A stretch of 64,000 nt of DNA, from positions 62,001 to 126,000 of the forward strand of contig VCMS01000104.1 of the NCBI GenBank assembly GCA_022539475.1, given 5' to 3'. A model generated the notes under the pieces. The model worked only from the letters and a program-made list of their open reading frames with translations. It ran no database searches and was not told where the DNA came from. Shown here piece after piece: positions 28,433 through 37,709 of this stretch. The position numbers and the translations under genes are program-made. Within the stretch, counting starts at the first letter, position 1, and each line of letters begins with the position of its first letter. The DNA comes from Gracilaria domingensis. Lineage: Eukaryota > Rhodophyta > Florideophyceae > Gracilariales > Gracilariaceae.

Positions 28433-30349
28433 TTATTGCTTGGCCGTCACGCGTTGGCGCAGCAATTCATTCTCGCTGCGCAGATTGGCCTCTTTCTCTC
28501 TCAGCTCAGCCTCTCTCAACTTGTGCTGTCGAATCTCAGCGCGAATGCCGTCCATAATATCTTTCTTTCGCGCGTTGGAACGAGCGGCAGCCTGACGGTT
28601 CTTCTTACGTCTTTCTTCAGCTTTTCGAGCCTTTTCCATTGCCTCCAGCCTCGCGGCAAGAACGGCCTCATTGCCCGCAAAGGCGCCAATCTGCCAGATG
28701 AAGCCATCCGTCACGCTCATACCCGCAGGTCGCGGTGCCAACGGTTTGGGCTTCAAGGTTGGTTGCGACGCAGCAAGCGGTCTCGGTTTCTTGGCTATCT
28801 GCGGCTGGAGGCACTGTTTCCGCTTGGGTGGGTTGGGCGGACTCGGAAGGTCGTTTTCGGGATCGATCATCTCAATAACGTCTTCGACGCAAGGAACACT
28901 ATCGGGCAAGGGAGCAACATCGGATCCAGCATTGGACAAAGTAGAGGAAACGGAACGAGAGTCCTGGTCGCTCGCAATATATGAGCACCAATCGTCCTCA
29001 AAGTCCATGCCGTGCAAGCACGTCTCGATGCCAGCCGGCAAAGTGCTGGGATCGGCAGGCAGCATGGGCTGCTCCATGAGCGGTTCGGAAATGGGAACAG
29101 CGGGCGGGACGAGGAAGTGATCGGCAACTTCGAGATGGCCGGGCTCGAAGAATGGGAAGGTGGGAGGGGAGCCATGCAGAGGTTGCGGACTTGAATGTGG
29201 AGCAAGTGGGGAGGTTTTGGGACTCGCCAAAAGAGAAATCTCGGGGGACAGCTTTGGCGGGGAGGGAGACAACAAGGGTGTACGCTGCGGCGAAGCCATA
29301 GTGTCTAAGCAAGAGGAGGTGTGCGGCGGGACGGAGGCAAATGCAGTTTGCTGAGGATGAAAGGAAGAGTGCGAGGCGTTGTGATGGCGATACAGTTGCA
29401 GTTGTTCGTAGGCCTTATGATCTTCGTCAAAGTTTGCAATCGGGGCTGGAATGCTGGTGGAAGCTGAAACCTTTTCCATGATGGCGAGGCGTTTCATTTG
29501 GGTGGCAAGAAGGTTGTCTATAGAAGGGTTGTACGAGCTGAAGACGTCCATACAAGCATCAAAGGGGGCACTATTGGAGGATTGCAGGTTGCTGCCGACT
29601 ACAGTGACACGAACTTTACCTTGCCAGGAGGCGGAGCCCTCGTTCATGACGCGCCACACGGCCTGCGACAAACCGGTGAGATTGGAGAGCAGCGGAGAGG
29701 GCAACGAGGGCGCACAGGCGCAGGCGCGGCGCGGGGAGGAGCGGCAGTTGGAGCAGAAGCGCCACTCACGGTCGTGGCACTGGAACAAGACGCTGCCCTT
29801 GATGTCGCCCGTCTCGAACAGATCGGAGGAGCAGGTGAGGCAGATGCGCTCGCGCAGCACGTCGTGCATGACGCGCACGTACTGCAGGCGGGTGACGCGG
29901 TCGCGGTCGTTGCGCGTAATGATGCACCACTCTCCGGTGGCGTTGTGTCGCACGTAGCGCCCCACGCGCACGTCGGCCATGACGGCCGGGGCGTGCAGCG
30001 GGTGCGTCCTGGCGGTGTACGTGGTGACGACGAGTCCGCCCGAGAAGCCGGCGCGCTCGGAGAAGAGCGGGATTCCCAGGTAGTGCATGGCGATCTTGCC
30101 GTTGACGGCGCCGCGCTGCTCCTCGTCGGTGGAGAGTATAAAGGAGGGGCGCGACGTGGTGAGCAGGTGGATGTCGGCGGGGGCGCGCGGCGGGCGCAGC
30201 ATAAAGTCGGCGATGAGGCGCTCGCGCTTCAAGAGCGCGAGCGCCTTGTGCAGGTCGTCGCCCAGCGCATCGGAGGCGCGCGCGAGCGGCGGCGGCGGCG
30301 TCGGCGTCGTCGGCGTCGGCGGCGACGGGGACGGCAACGGGGGAGGCAT
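28433..30349 (-). CDS. bZIP transcription factor with a long N-terminal region
   Basis: Encodes 638 aa. The C-terminal 70 residues are a bZIP domain: basic region KKNRQAAARSNARKK (the Asn and Arg contacts are present), then a leucine-zipper-like coiled coil (heptads through LREAELREKEANLRSENELL). The central part (about 300-560) is Pro/Ser-rich with SP motifs, and PPKRKQ and KKPRP could act as nuclear localisation signals. The N-terminal 250 residues are a separate, more ordered region with Cys pairs (ICLTCSSDLF, FCSNCRSSPRRACAC), which could hold a metal. I do not recognise that part. It is divergent from the glycosyltransferase gene over a 477-bp GC island. Nuclear DNA binding is inferred from the bZIP domain. 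Confidence 0.85.
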   Translation of the reverse strand: MPPPLPSPSPPTPTTPTPPPPLARASDALGDDLHKALALLKRERLIADFMLRPPRAPADIHLLTTSRPSFILSTDEEQRGAVNGKIAMHYLGIPLFSERAGFSGGLVVTTYTARTHPLHAPAVMADVRVGRYVRHNATGEWCIITRNDRDRVTRLQYVRVMHDVLRERICLTCSSDLFETGDIKGSVLFQCHDREWRFCSNCRSSPRRACACAPSLPSPLLSNLTGLSQAVWRVMNEGSASWQGKVRVTVVGSNLQSSNSAPFDACMDVFSSYNPSIDNLLATQMKRLAIMEKVSASTSIPAPIANFDEDHKAYEQLQLYRHHNASHSSFHPQQTAFASVPPHTSSCLDTMASPQRTPLLSPSPPKLSPEISLLASPKTSPLAPHSSPQPLHGSPPTFPFFEPGHLEVADHFLVPPAVPISEPLMEQPMLPADPSTLPAGIETCLHGMDFEDDWCSYIASDQDSRSVSSTLSNAGSDVAPLPDSVPCVEDVIEMIDPENDLPSPPNPPKRKQCLQPQIAKKPRPLAASQPTLKPKPLAPRPAGMSVTDGFIWQIGAFAGNEAVLAARLEAMEKARKAEERRKKNRQAAARSNARKKDIMDGIRAEIRQHKLREAELREKEANLRSENELLRQRVTAKQ

Positions 30350-30826
30350 GTAGCGGGCGGGGCGGCGGTATGAGCAGCTGGGGGGGTGGGGTAAGGCGCG
30401 GCAAAAGGGGGGGGCTCAGGCTGGCGGCGGTGTAGCGGCGGCGGCGACGGGCGCGACGGCGGACGGAGTGGGGGGCCGACACGGCGGGCGGCGCGGCGCT
30501 GTCCGCCGGCGCGCCGTTTGTGGCGAAGGCTCTCAGTGGCGCGCGTGGCGCGCGGCGCGCGCGGCGCGCGGCGCACTGGCGGCGCGCGCCGGCGCGCGCC
30601 GGCACGCGCGGCGCTTGCGCGGCGCTTGCACGCGCCGCGCACACGCGCGCGCGCGCCAAGTGGCGCGCGCGCAGTGGGCGCCGTCTGACAGCGCGCGCGG
30701 CGCGGCGCGGCGCGGCGCGGCGCGCGTGTCGGCCGCCGGCCGCGGCGGCGGCGCGCGGCGCCTGAGGGCGCGCGCGCGCGGCGCGGCGGCGCTGCGGGGC
30801 GGCGACGGCGCGCGGCGGCTTGCAGC
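30350..30826. promoter_or_regulatory. Divergent GC island, bZIP / glycosyltransferase
   Basis: 477 bp of GCGC-rich DNA between two divergent starts, with a G run at about 30408-30415 (poly-C for the bZIP transcript). No TATA box is visible. This is presumably a bidirectional promoter. Confidence 0.5.
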
Positions 30827-32767
30827 ATGCTGCGCGCGCGCTTGCGCAACAGGATGAAGGGCGTGGCGTCGCGCTCGCGCGCGCTCTCCGCCGCCGCGTC
30901 GGCCGCGGCGCGCCGCCCGGCGTGGCTGGCCGCGCTGCTGGCCGCCGCGCTGCTGCTGGCGCTGGCGCGCGCGTCGCAGGCGCGCGGCCGCGTGAGCTTC
31001 GTGCCGCCGGCCGCGCCCACCGTCGTGCTCACCGAGCCGGCGCGCCGCAGCGACCGGCTGCTCTTCGCCGCCGTGCTGGTGCTGGCCGATCGCTCCAACT
31101 TCTCGCGCACGGCCGCCACCGTGCGCGCGCTGCTCGCGCCCGCGCGCGACGCCAACCTCTCCGTGGGCGTGTACCACTTCTCGGCGCCGTCGGCCGACGC
31201 GCTGCGCGCGCTGCCCGTCGCGCACCGCCTGCACCGCTCCGCGGGCCCGTACGACGACGCGCTGCTGCCGCTGCGCACGCGCGGCGCGCTGCTGCTGCGC
31301 GCCGGCGTGCGCCTGCCGCCGCACGCGTTTGCGCACCTGCGCCGCATGCTGGACAGGCACGCGCACCGCCCCGACGTGGCCGCCATTTCGCTGCGCGCCG
31401 CGCCGCCGCGCGTCAAGAAGAGCGCGTCCGCGCCGGACCACGAGCCGGCGTCGTGGAGGCAGCTGCCCGTCGAGGCGCCGTTCTTGTCGCCGCTGCTGTA
31501 CGGCGACGCGCTGGACGCGTTTCTGCCGCTCTCGTCCGAAATCACCGACACCATCACCCACTTTGACGAGTGGCTGCGCCTGCGCCGGTCCGACTGGTAC
31601 CGCTACCCGACGGGGCCCGGCATTGACGGCACCGCGCTCAGCATGGGCGACGTGGCTGCCGCCGGCTGGACGCGCGCGCCCTGGAACGTGTGGTTCTCCA
31701 AGTTTCTCAGCGAGTATCACTTGTTTGTGCTGAACGCGCCGCCGCCGGAGCCGTCGCATTCGCAGTCGCAGTCGCAGTCGCAGTCGCAGTCGGCGTCAAA
31801 CGGCACGCTTGCCGCGTACGACGCGAGTGGGGCGGCCGTGCCGCCCGCGCGCTTCGGGTCGGCCGTGAGGGAGCTGGGCCAGCGGGCGCGCGAGCAGGGC
31901 GGCGTGCTGTCGTTCACGCTGGTGAACCACATCTTCCTGCCCACCGCGCGCTCGTGGCTCTGCAACGTGGACGTGGCGCGCTTCCGGCCGCGCGGTCTTG
32001 TGTGGGCGGCGACGGACGCGAAGACGCAGCGCGAGCTGTCGGCTGTGGAGGGCAGTGCTACCGTGTTGTTGGATGACGTGCAGGGCGGAAAGGACACCGG
32101 TCACGAGTTTGGAAACCCGGGCTATTGGCGGCTGATGCTGGAGCGCACGCAGCTGATTGGGGAGCTTCTCGCAAACGGTATTTCGGTGTTTGCTTTCGAG
32201 ACCGACGCCACCTGGCTGGAGGACCCGCAGCCGTGGATTGACGCGCTGGTGCAGCAGAAGGCGGACATTGTGGGCACGATCAACACGAGGATGGAGGTGT
32301 CGGGCAACTTTTTCTTCCTGCGGGCGACGCTGGCCACGCGCAGGCTGTGGTTTGAGATTGTGAGCGAGTTTGAAAAGGCGTACGCGCAGGGGCGCTTTGA
32401 GCGCAAGAAGGCGGACTCTTGGACGTACATTGAGAACGATCAGTCGCTGCTGACCAAGCTGGTGCTGCGGAACGAGACGTGGCGGCGCAGCTACCCGCTG
32501 TCGTTCCTGACGCTGGACATGGAGAAGTTTGTGGACGGGCGGTGGTACACGATGGACGGGGGGGTGTACACGAGCAAGCGGTCGCGGAGTCCGGTGGTGA
32601 TCAACAACAACTTTGTGATCGGGGTGGCGGAGAAGACGGCGCGCGCCAAGAAGTGGGGGCACTGGTTCTGGGACGAGGAGAACGAGCGCTGCCTGGAGCA
32701 GGTGGTGAAGAAGGCGGTGCGCGCGGAGGGGCGCGGCGGCGCGCGCGGCGCGGGGGAGCGAGCGTGA
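30827..32767 (+). CDS. Type II membrane glycosyltransferase (Nucleotid_trans / GT77-like)
   Basis: Encodes 646 aa. A short basic cytosolic tail, one membrane anchor at about 31-50 (WLAALLAAALLLALA), then a lumenal part, as in Golgi enzymes. The C-terminal half (about 350-630) fits the nucleotide-diphospho-sugar transferase family PF03407: LVNHIFLPTARSWLCNVD, LVWAATDAKTQRE, and FETDATWLEDP, where Glu-Thr-Asp stands for the metal-binding DxD. FFFLRAT, ENDQSLLT and the C-terminal NNNFVIG also fit. The N-terminal half (about 75-300) resembles a second, degenerate GT-A domain, joined by an SQ-repeat linker near 306-316. It may act on cell-wall polysaccharide or protein glycans; donor and acceptor are unknown. 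GC-saturated codon use. Confidence 0.75.
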   Translation: MLRARLRNRMKGVASRSRALSAAASAAARRPAWLAALLAAALLLALARASQARGRVSFVPPAAPTVVLTEPARRSDRLLFAAVLVLADRSNFSRTAATVRALLAPARDANLSVGVYHFSAPSADALRALPVAHRLHRSAGPYDDALLPLRTRGALLLRAGVRLPPHAFAHLRRMLDRHAHRPDVAAISLRAAPPRVKKSASAPDHEPASWRQLPVEAPFLSPLLYGDALDAFLPLSSEITDTITHFDEWLRLRRSDWYRYPTGPGIDGTALSMGDVAAAGWTRAPWNVWFSKFLSEYHLFVLNAPPPEPSHSQSQSQSQSQSASNGTLAAYDASGAAVPPARFGSAVRELGQRAREQGGVLSFTLVNHIFLPTARSWLCNVDVARFRPRGLVWAATDAKTQRELSAVEGSATVLLDDVQGGKDTGHEFGNPGYWRLMLERTQLIGELLANGISVFAFETDATWLEDPQPWIDALVQQKADIVGTINTRMEVSGNFFFLRATLATRRLWFEIVSEFEKAYAQGRFERKKADSWTYIENDQSLLTKLVLRNETWRRSYPLSFLTLDMEKFVDGRWYTMDGGVYTSKRSRSPVVINNNFVIGVAEKTARAKKWGHWFWDEENERCLEQVVKKAVRAEGRGGARGAGERA

Positions 32768-33176
32768 GGGGTGCGCGATGGGCGCGTCTGGGCGGCCATC
32801 TGGTGGCGCGTGATTGGGCGCGCGCGCGCGCGGACGAGGTTTCGGGCGCGTGCAAGCCGGCTGCGCCGCGGCGGCGGCGCGCGCGGCGGGCGGAAGAAGG
32901 TAACAAGAAGCGCGCGCGCGCGCGCGGCGGCGGCGCGCTCCACGCGCGCCCAAGCCAATGGGCGCCGGCGGCGTGTCACGTGCGCGCGCGCGCGCGCGCG
33001 GCGCGGCGGCGCGGCGGCGGCGGCGGCGGCGGGAGGCGTGGCGGCGGCTTGGGCGCATGCGCGCGCGCGCAGCGGGGCTAGGGCTAACGCACGCGACGCT
33101 ACATGCACACTGCGGCTTTTACGCAATTTGGACGGCTAGATACGCTAGTACAACAAGACAAGAACGGCGTGTACCA
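32768..33176. other. GC-saturated 3' spacer
   Basis: Convergent spacer between the glycosyltransferase and the small bZIP gene. It has long alternating CG runs (about 32818-32831, 32910-32925 and 32984-33001) with Z-DNA potential. No gene seen. Confidence 0.45.
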
Positions 33177-33626
33177 TCAAGTGCTAGCAGACATGGTCTT
33201 CTTGAGCGAGTGGTTCTCCTGGCGCAGGCGGCGCTCCCGCACCCGCAGGCGCGACGCGTGCCGCGACAGCAGCTCCAGCTCCTGCTTGAGCCGCTCCAGC
33301 CGCAGCTTGCGCTTGAAGTTGCTGCGCTGCGCCGACTCGCGGTTGCGCGCCTTGCGCAGCTCGATCTTGCGGCGCCGCGCGTCGCACTCCGAGAGCGACG
33401 CGTCCGCCGACGACGACGAGCTGCTGCACGGCGGCGCCGGCGCCAGCTTGGGCAGCAGCCGCACGCCGTGCGGCGCCCGCCCGCTGCGCGCGCGCAGCGG
33501 CGCCACCACGTGCGCCGCGCGCGGCGGCGCGCCGCCCGGCGGCGCCCCGCTCTCGTCCAGCAGCAGCTGCTTCACGGCAATGCGCCCGCACGACGACGAC
33601 GACGACGAGGGCGGCGCGGCCTGCAT
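33177..33626 (-). CDS. Small bZIP transcription factor
   Basis: Encodes 149 aa from the ATG at 33626. The frame continues upstream only through translated low-complexity DNA. The basic region RKIELRKARNRESAQRSNFK (N-x7-R core NRESAQRSN) is followed by a zipper with LERLKQELELL and later RLRQENHSL. This is the layout of short bZIP factors, with little besides the DNA-binding and dimerisation parts. An Ser run and an Ala/Pro-rich stretch precede it. Its promoter carries a full CRE (TGACGTCA) 300 bp upstream of the ATG, so self-regulation or control by the larger bZIP factor 5 kb away is possible (inference). Confidence 0.88.
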   Translation of the reverse strand: MQAAPPSSSSSSCGRIAVKQLLLDESGAPPGGAPPRAAHVVAPLRARSGRAPHGVRLLPKLAPAPPCSSSSSSADASLSECDARRRKIELRKARNRESAQRSNFKRKLRLERLKQELELLSRHASRLRVRERRLRQENHSLKKTMSAST

Positions 33627-33888
33627 GGCGCCCAACCCACCACAACCAAACACGGCGCGAAGGCGGCGGCGCGGCGGCGGCGGCGGAGCGCGCGGAAACG
33701 CTCTCCCTCCCTCTCTCTCTCTCTCTCTCCCGACCAAAACGTGAACGGCGACGCGACGACGCGGTCACGGCGCGCACATCGGGACAGGCGGAGGGGAGCG
33801 CGCGCGCGCGGGGGAAGGCGGTGTTGCGGGCGCGCGCGGCGGAAAGGGGCGAGCGCCGCCAGCGCGGGCGGCGCGCGCGCCACGGGCC

Positions 33889-33966
33889 ACTTTTTATGGA
33901 CGCGCGGCGCGGCGCGGCGCTCGCCGTGACGTCAGCGCGTCTGTCAAAAAAGCGCGCCGCGCTTTT
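33889..33966 (-). promoter_or_regulatory. CRE site, TATA-like box and palindrome upstream of the small bZIP gene
   Basis: On the minus strand a CCATAAAAAG box (33889-33898) lies about 30 bp downstream of a perfect CRE, TGACGTCA (33927-33934). A 19-nt palindrome AAAAGCGCG-C-CGCGCTTTT follows at 33948-33966. The CRE is the canonical target of CREB/ATF/TGA-type bZIP proteins. The spacing between box and CRE is that of a core promoter. The palindrome sits at the 3' end of the GRDP-like gene (stop at 33988). Confidence 0.5.
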
Positions 33967-33987
33967 CTCCACCGGCGCGCGCACGCG

Positions 33988-35661
33988 TCACGGCGGCGCG
34001 CCCGCCACGAGCGCGCGCCGCGCCGCGAGCAGCGCGGCGGCGGCCACCAGCCCGTCGCGGCGGCGCGCGCGGCTGGCGCGCCGCCAGCGCGCGCGCGCGC
34101 CGTCGGCGAGGAACCACGCCACGGCCGCGCGCTCGCGCGCGGCGGCGCCGCCGGCGGCCGGCGCGGCCAGCAGCGCGTAGTCCTCGCCGCCGACGCGCAG
34201 CAGCAGCGCGCGCTCGTCGCGCCGCAGCGCGCACTCGCGCCGCCGCCGCGAGCGCGCCGCCGTCGCGCACACGCTGTTGGTGGCCACGTCGTGCGCGGCC
34301 GCCAGCGGCAGCGCGCGCAGCGCCGGCGCGCCGGCCGCGTCGTGGTGGAACAGCTCCACCAGCGTGCTGCTGCGGCCGCGCGCCGCGGCGCAGCCGCCGC
34401 GGTCGGCGGGCGGCGCCGACTGCAGCACGGTGCGGCACACCAGCGACGACGGCGACGACGACGGCGACGACGACGGCGCGGCGGCGCCGTCCGCCGCGCG
34501 CACACGCGTCCAGCTCTCGTGGCGCGTGCATTGGTCGGCGGGCGTGGCGGCGGCCAGAAGCTTGTGCTGCGCGGCGTGCATCCAGTCGACGCTGTTCCAG
34601 GGCGCCATGCGCTCCACGTCGATGTCGCACGCGAACGGCTCGAGGCGCACGCGCTGCGCGGGCGCCGGCGCGGCGAGGCGCTGCTCGAGCGCGCGGATGG
34701 CGGCGCAGATGTGGCGCTTCTGCAGGCGCTCGGGCAGCGAGACGTTGCCGCGGCCCATGGCGCCCGGTCGCCAGAACGGCGTGCCGAAGCGCGCGTGCCA
34801 CAGGCGCAGCGTCTCGAGCCAGCTGTCGTGCAGGTCGGCGCCGTCCTCGCGGTCCGTGACGGTGTCGTCGTGCGGCAGCACAAAGCCGCACACCTTGAGC
34901 ACGTGCTTGGCGTAGTTGCGCGGGTGCAGCATGTGCGTGTGCCACACAATGTCCGTGTCGAACGTCGGCACCAGCACCGTCTTCTCGTGCTGCCGCTTCA
35001 GCTCCAGGAACATGTAGTAGCGCGTCACCGCGTCGCGCACAAAGTTGCGCTGGCGGTACTGCGGCAGCACTGCGACATGCCGGTGAAACATCATCTGCCG
35101 TTCGCACGCAGCCACCACGTCGTACGAAATGTTGCCGCTTTCACCCGGCTGCTCGCGCTGCTCGCGCTGCTCGCGCTGCTCGCGCTGCTCGTCGCGCTCG
35201 TCGCGCTCGCACAGCAGCCCGTCGTGGAGAAACGCGTTTTCGAACGGCTCCTCGCCAAAGTTAGCGCGCCACAAGCGCTGCGTCCGCCGCAGCGCGCGCC
35301 GCCGCTGGCGCGGCGACATGAGCATGTGGTCAATCATGGGCACCTGCTGCGCGCGCGGGTGGCACGCCGCCCACATCTTCTGCGAGTCCGGCGCGTACTT
35401 CCTGGGGCACAGCATGTGCACCGTCCACACCCACTGCACGTCCAGCGGCGGCGCGAGGCGGCGCGGGTCGAGCCCGAGCAGCGACGCCTTGACCAGCAGC
35501 GGCACCCACACGTGCTCGTAGCGGCGCAGCGCGGCGCGCAGCGCGCGGTGGTTGGTGTACAGCGCGGGGTGCGCCTCCACCTCGCACAGCAAGTCGAGCA
35601 GGAACTGCACGCGCTTGACCAGCGTGCCGTGCAGCTGGCGCGGCGACAGCGTCGGCTTCAT
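33988..35661 (-). CDS. DUF1399 / GRDP-like protein
   Basis: Encodes 557 aa from the ATG at 35661. The frame is open to 35934, but the extra part is Ala/Arg-rich and lies in the 5' region. Two copies of the DUF1399 module are visible: DVQWVWTVHMLCPRKY near residue 75 and DTDIVWHTHMLHPRNY near residue 245. Each has the W-x-x-H-M-L-x-P-R-x-Y signature and is followed by an aromatic/acidic LWxxxFG segment (LWRANFGEEPFENAF, LWHARFGTPFW). A QRE repeat lies between them. Plant glycine-rich-domain proteins (GRDP) carry this domain and are linked to stress and hormone responses. Here the Gly-rich C-terminus is replaced by an Ala/Arg-rich one. Molecular function is unknown. GC-saturated codon use. Confidence 0.8.
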   Translation of the reverse strand: MKPTLSPRQLHGTLVKRVQFLLDLLCEVEAHPALYTNHRALRAALRRYEHVWVPLLVKASLLGLDPRRLAPPLDVQWVWTVHMLCPRKYAPDSQKMWAACHPRAQQVPMIDHMLMSPRQRRRALRRTQRLWRANFGEEPFENAFLHDGLLCERDERDEQREQREQREQREQPGESGNISYDVVAACERQMMFHRHVAVLPQYRQRNFVRDAVTRYYMFLELKRQHEKTVLVPTFDTDIVWHTHMLHPRNYAKHVLKVCGFVLPHDDTVTDREDGADLHDSWLETLRLWHARFGTPFWRPGAMGRGNVSLPERLQKRHICAAIRALEQRLAAPAPAQRVRLEPFACDIDVERMAPWNSVDWMHAAQHKLLAAATPADQCTRHESWTRVRAADGAAAPSSSPSSSPSSLVCRTVLQSAPPADRGGCAAARGRSSTLVELFHHDAAGAPALRALPLAAAHDVATNSVCATAARSRRRRECALRRDERALLLRVGGEDYALLAAPAAGGAAARERAAVAWFLADGARARWRRASRARRRDGLVAAAALLAARRALVAGAPP

Positions 35662-37501
35662 GATGGCGAAGACGCGGCGGCGCGTGGCGTGGCGTCGCGT
35701 CGCGCGGGCTGCGGCTGCGGCTGCGGCTGCGGCGCGGCAGGTGGCGGCGCGCGCAGACGGAGGCAGGTGGTAACGGAACGGCGGCAAGCATCGCTTTGTT
35801 GCCCCCGGCGCGTCGCACCAATCATGCCGTTTTGCGTGCTGTACGCACGTGCCTGCGACTGGCTCCAAAATCATCACAATCTCGCAGCCGCGACGCGGCC
35901 TTGTTGCGATCTTCGCATTGGCAAGGTCATGCATCTTAGAATGAATAAACGATCAACGCCACTTGTTTTGGTCTCTTGAGAATCGCTGCTGTCCTCCTCA
36001 TGTCCTTCGTTCGTTCATATCCTGCTATCTGCGGCTATGATTCCAATTGGCCCCCAAACCCTTCCATCTTGGCGAAAGACCGGAGTCAATAATTATGCGC
36101 AGAAAACACACAAGTCGTTTGTTTGCCAAGTCCTCTTCTACTGCACTTCGTTTCCTCCTTGTTTTCCCGGAGAACAAGGAGAAGAAGAAGCAGAAGAAAC
36201 GCTCGCATCCGTTTGGCAAATCTCGAATATTGTACTACTAAATCTTTTCTTAAACTCTTCTTTCTTCTTAAATTGTTGTTTGCAGGAGCTTGGCTTTGAG
36301 ACCTGAATCTCCTCACGCACATAACGGAGCACAGCGCGATGGGTTGCTGACCCGCAACGGCGCTCCCTACATGCTCGACGCATGGCTACCTCTAATTCTA
36401 CAGATGCTTTCGTCATAAACAATCTTATGCCAGCGCAGAAATGGAACACATACATTCCTTTTGGCTCCAACTTAGCCCGCAGTTGAGTGTTTCCTTTCGT
36501 TGTAGTCTCATTGTCAAGCTGAAACACACTGCTCCAATATATATGAACCCGCACAGAATCTATCAGCAACATTAAACGCAGCCAGAGTTGTGCGGGAAGA
36601 CTGTCGCTCGCAGACGGCCATAGATATGGTATTTCTGACAGACTACTTTTGCAAAGTAGAAAGTCAAAAGTCATGGAATTTCGCTCCAAGTCAGTCAGAA
36701 GTAGTCATGAAATAGTCACTACGAATTTAGGTAATAGGACCGAACGAAAGTAGACCCAAACGTTGTTAGAAGACTGAGACTATTGTTTCAATCACCATCT
36801 TTCAAACAACATTCTTAAACAATTACAATACAAAACGCAGCTGCTTTCATAGGTGTCATTGCTTCTCTTTTTAGCATTCTATAAAAATTGCCATTTAGGG
36901 ATACTGATAGGTTGTCGAGGAAAGTGTTGAATACGAACAACGAACAGCACTTTACTCTAATGAAGAGCATAAACGCCGTCGACTTCGTAGCTGCCGCCTC
37001 AGTATCCATTATTGGCATCATGATTTCTCTAGTGATGCTATGCTTTGAGCCTTGAGTGCTCGAGAAGATCAGCTCACGGCGTATTTGGCGCCCTGAGACG
37101 ATCAAAAAGTGGATCCCAAGAGCTTATGACTAATCTGACTAGACTACATCGATATTTCTGTAGTCAGTCAGTCAGGAATACGGGCTTGGCCATATCATGA
37201 AAATCTGAGCTCATTGACCCGTTTATGAAACAGCGATTAATCTATTTGGCGAGAATTAATATGTCAAGCTGTTACGCAGAAAAACATCCTTAACTTCCAA
37301 CCAACGGTATGCTGTGCTCTGGTTCTAATTACGAAATACCACACCAGTCTCCTGGAGCGTTTATCTATTTCTCTGCAAAGCTTGCGTAAGATCGTCTAAC
37401 GGATTCGCAGCGTGCAACTTGGTTACAAGCCCTCGTTTTCCTCGCGAATTTGCCGAGCTTTGGAGAACGAGAACCTGAACCAGGAACGGAAAAAAATTTA
37501 A
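35662..37501. other. 1.8-kb spacer left of the transposon
   Basis: GRDP-like promoter on the left, then AT-richer DNA. An ORF of 183 codons on the minus strand (36138-36689) has no motif I recognise. Small hairpins are present: CTACTTT-TGC-AAAGTAG near 36641, and TGACTAGACTACA against TGTAGTC-AGTCA at about 37136-37174. I see no further gene. Confidence 0.4.
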
Positions 37502-37521
37502 GTCATTTGAGAGTTTACGCA
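37502..37521 (+). repeat. Left terminal inverted repeat of the Harbinger-like element
   Basis: GTCATTTGAGAGTTTACGCA. It matches the reverse complement of 42146-42165 with one mismatch. Weaker similarity continues inwards (a shared AAATCTCG block, then GAGAATT near 37585). Palindromic GTACGA-type motifs cluster at 37590-37655, including GTACGAA-AA-TTCGTAC at 37606-37621; they are candidate binding sites for the element's Myb-like protein or transposase. Confidence 0.75.
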
Positions 37522-37709
37522 CCGACAAATCTCGTAAATTTATGAGAAACAGCTCACACAGATGGAAGATCTGGAGTAGCTGTGCGAGAATTGTACGAGA
37601 TCTCTGTACGAAAATTCGTACAAACCGAGCGGCGTACGAAAACATTCTCGTATGGCTCTTCATGACATATCTCTGTCCAACCCTCAATACAAACATCAGT
37701 GCAGACGCC

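Noticed and set aside
30229-31759. Long minus-strand frames across the glycosyltransferase 5' half
   Set aside because: Arg/Ala/Pro-rich shadow translations of a GC-saturated gene, with no motif.
34291-35979. 562-codon plus-strand frame across the GRDP-like gene
   Set aside because: Shadow frame; the minus strand carries the two conserved DUF1399 motifs.
36138-36689. 183-codon minus-strand ORF
   Set aside because: No recognised motif and about the longest chance ORF expected in a window of this size.
37089-37120. GGCGCC-containing stretch considered as a more distal transposon end
   Set aside because: The counterpart around 42280-42300 matches only a few bases; the 20-nt pair at 37502/42146 is far better.
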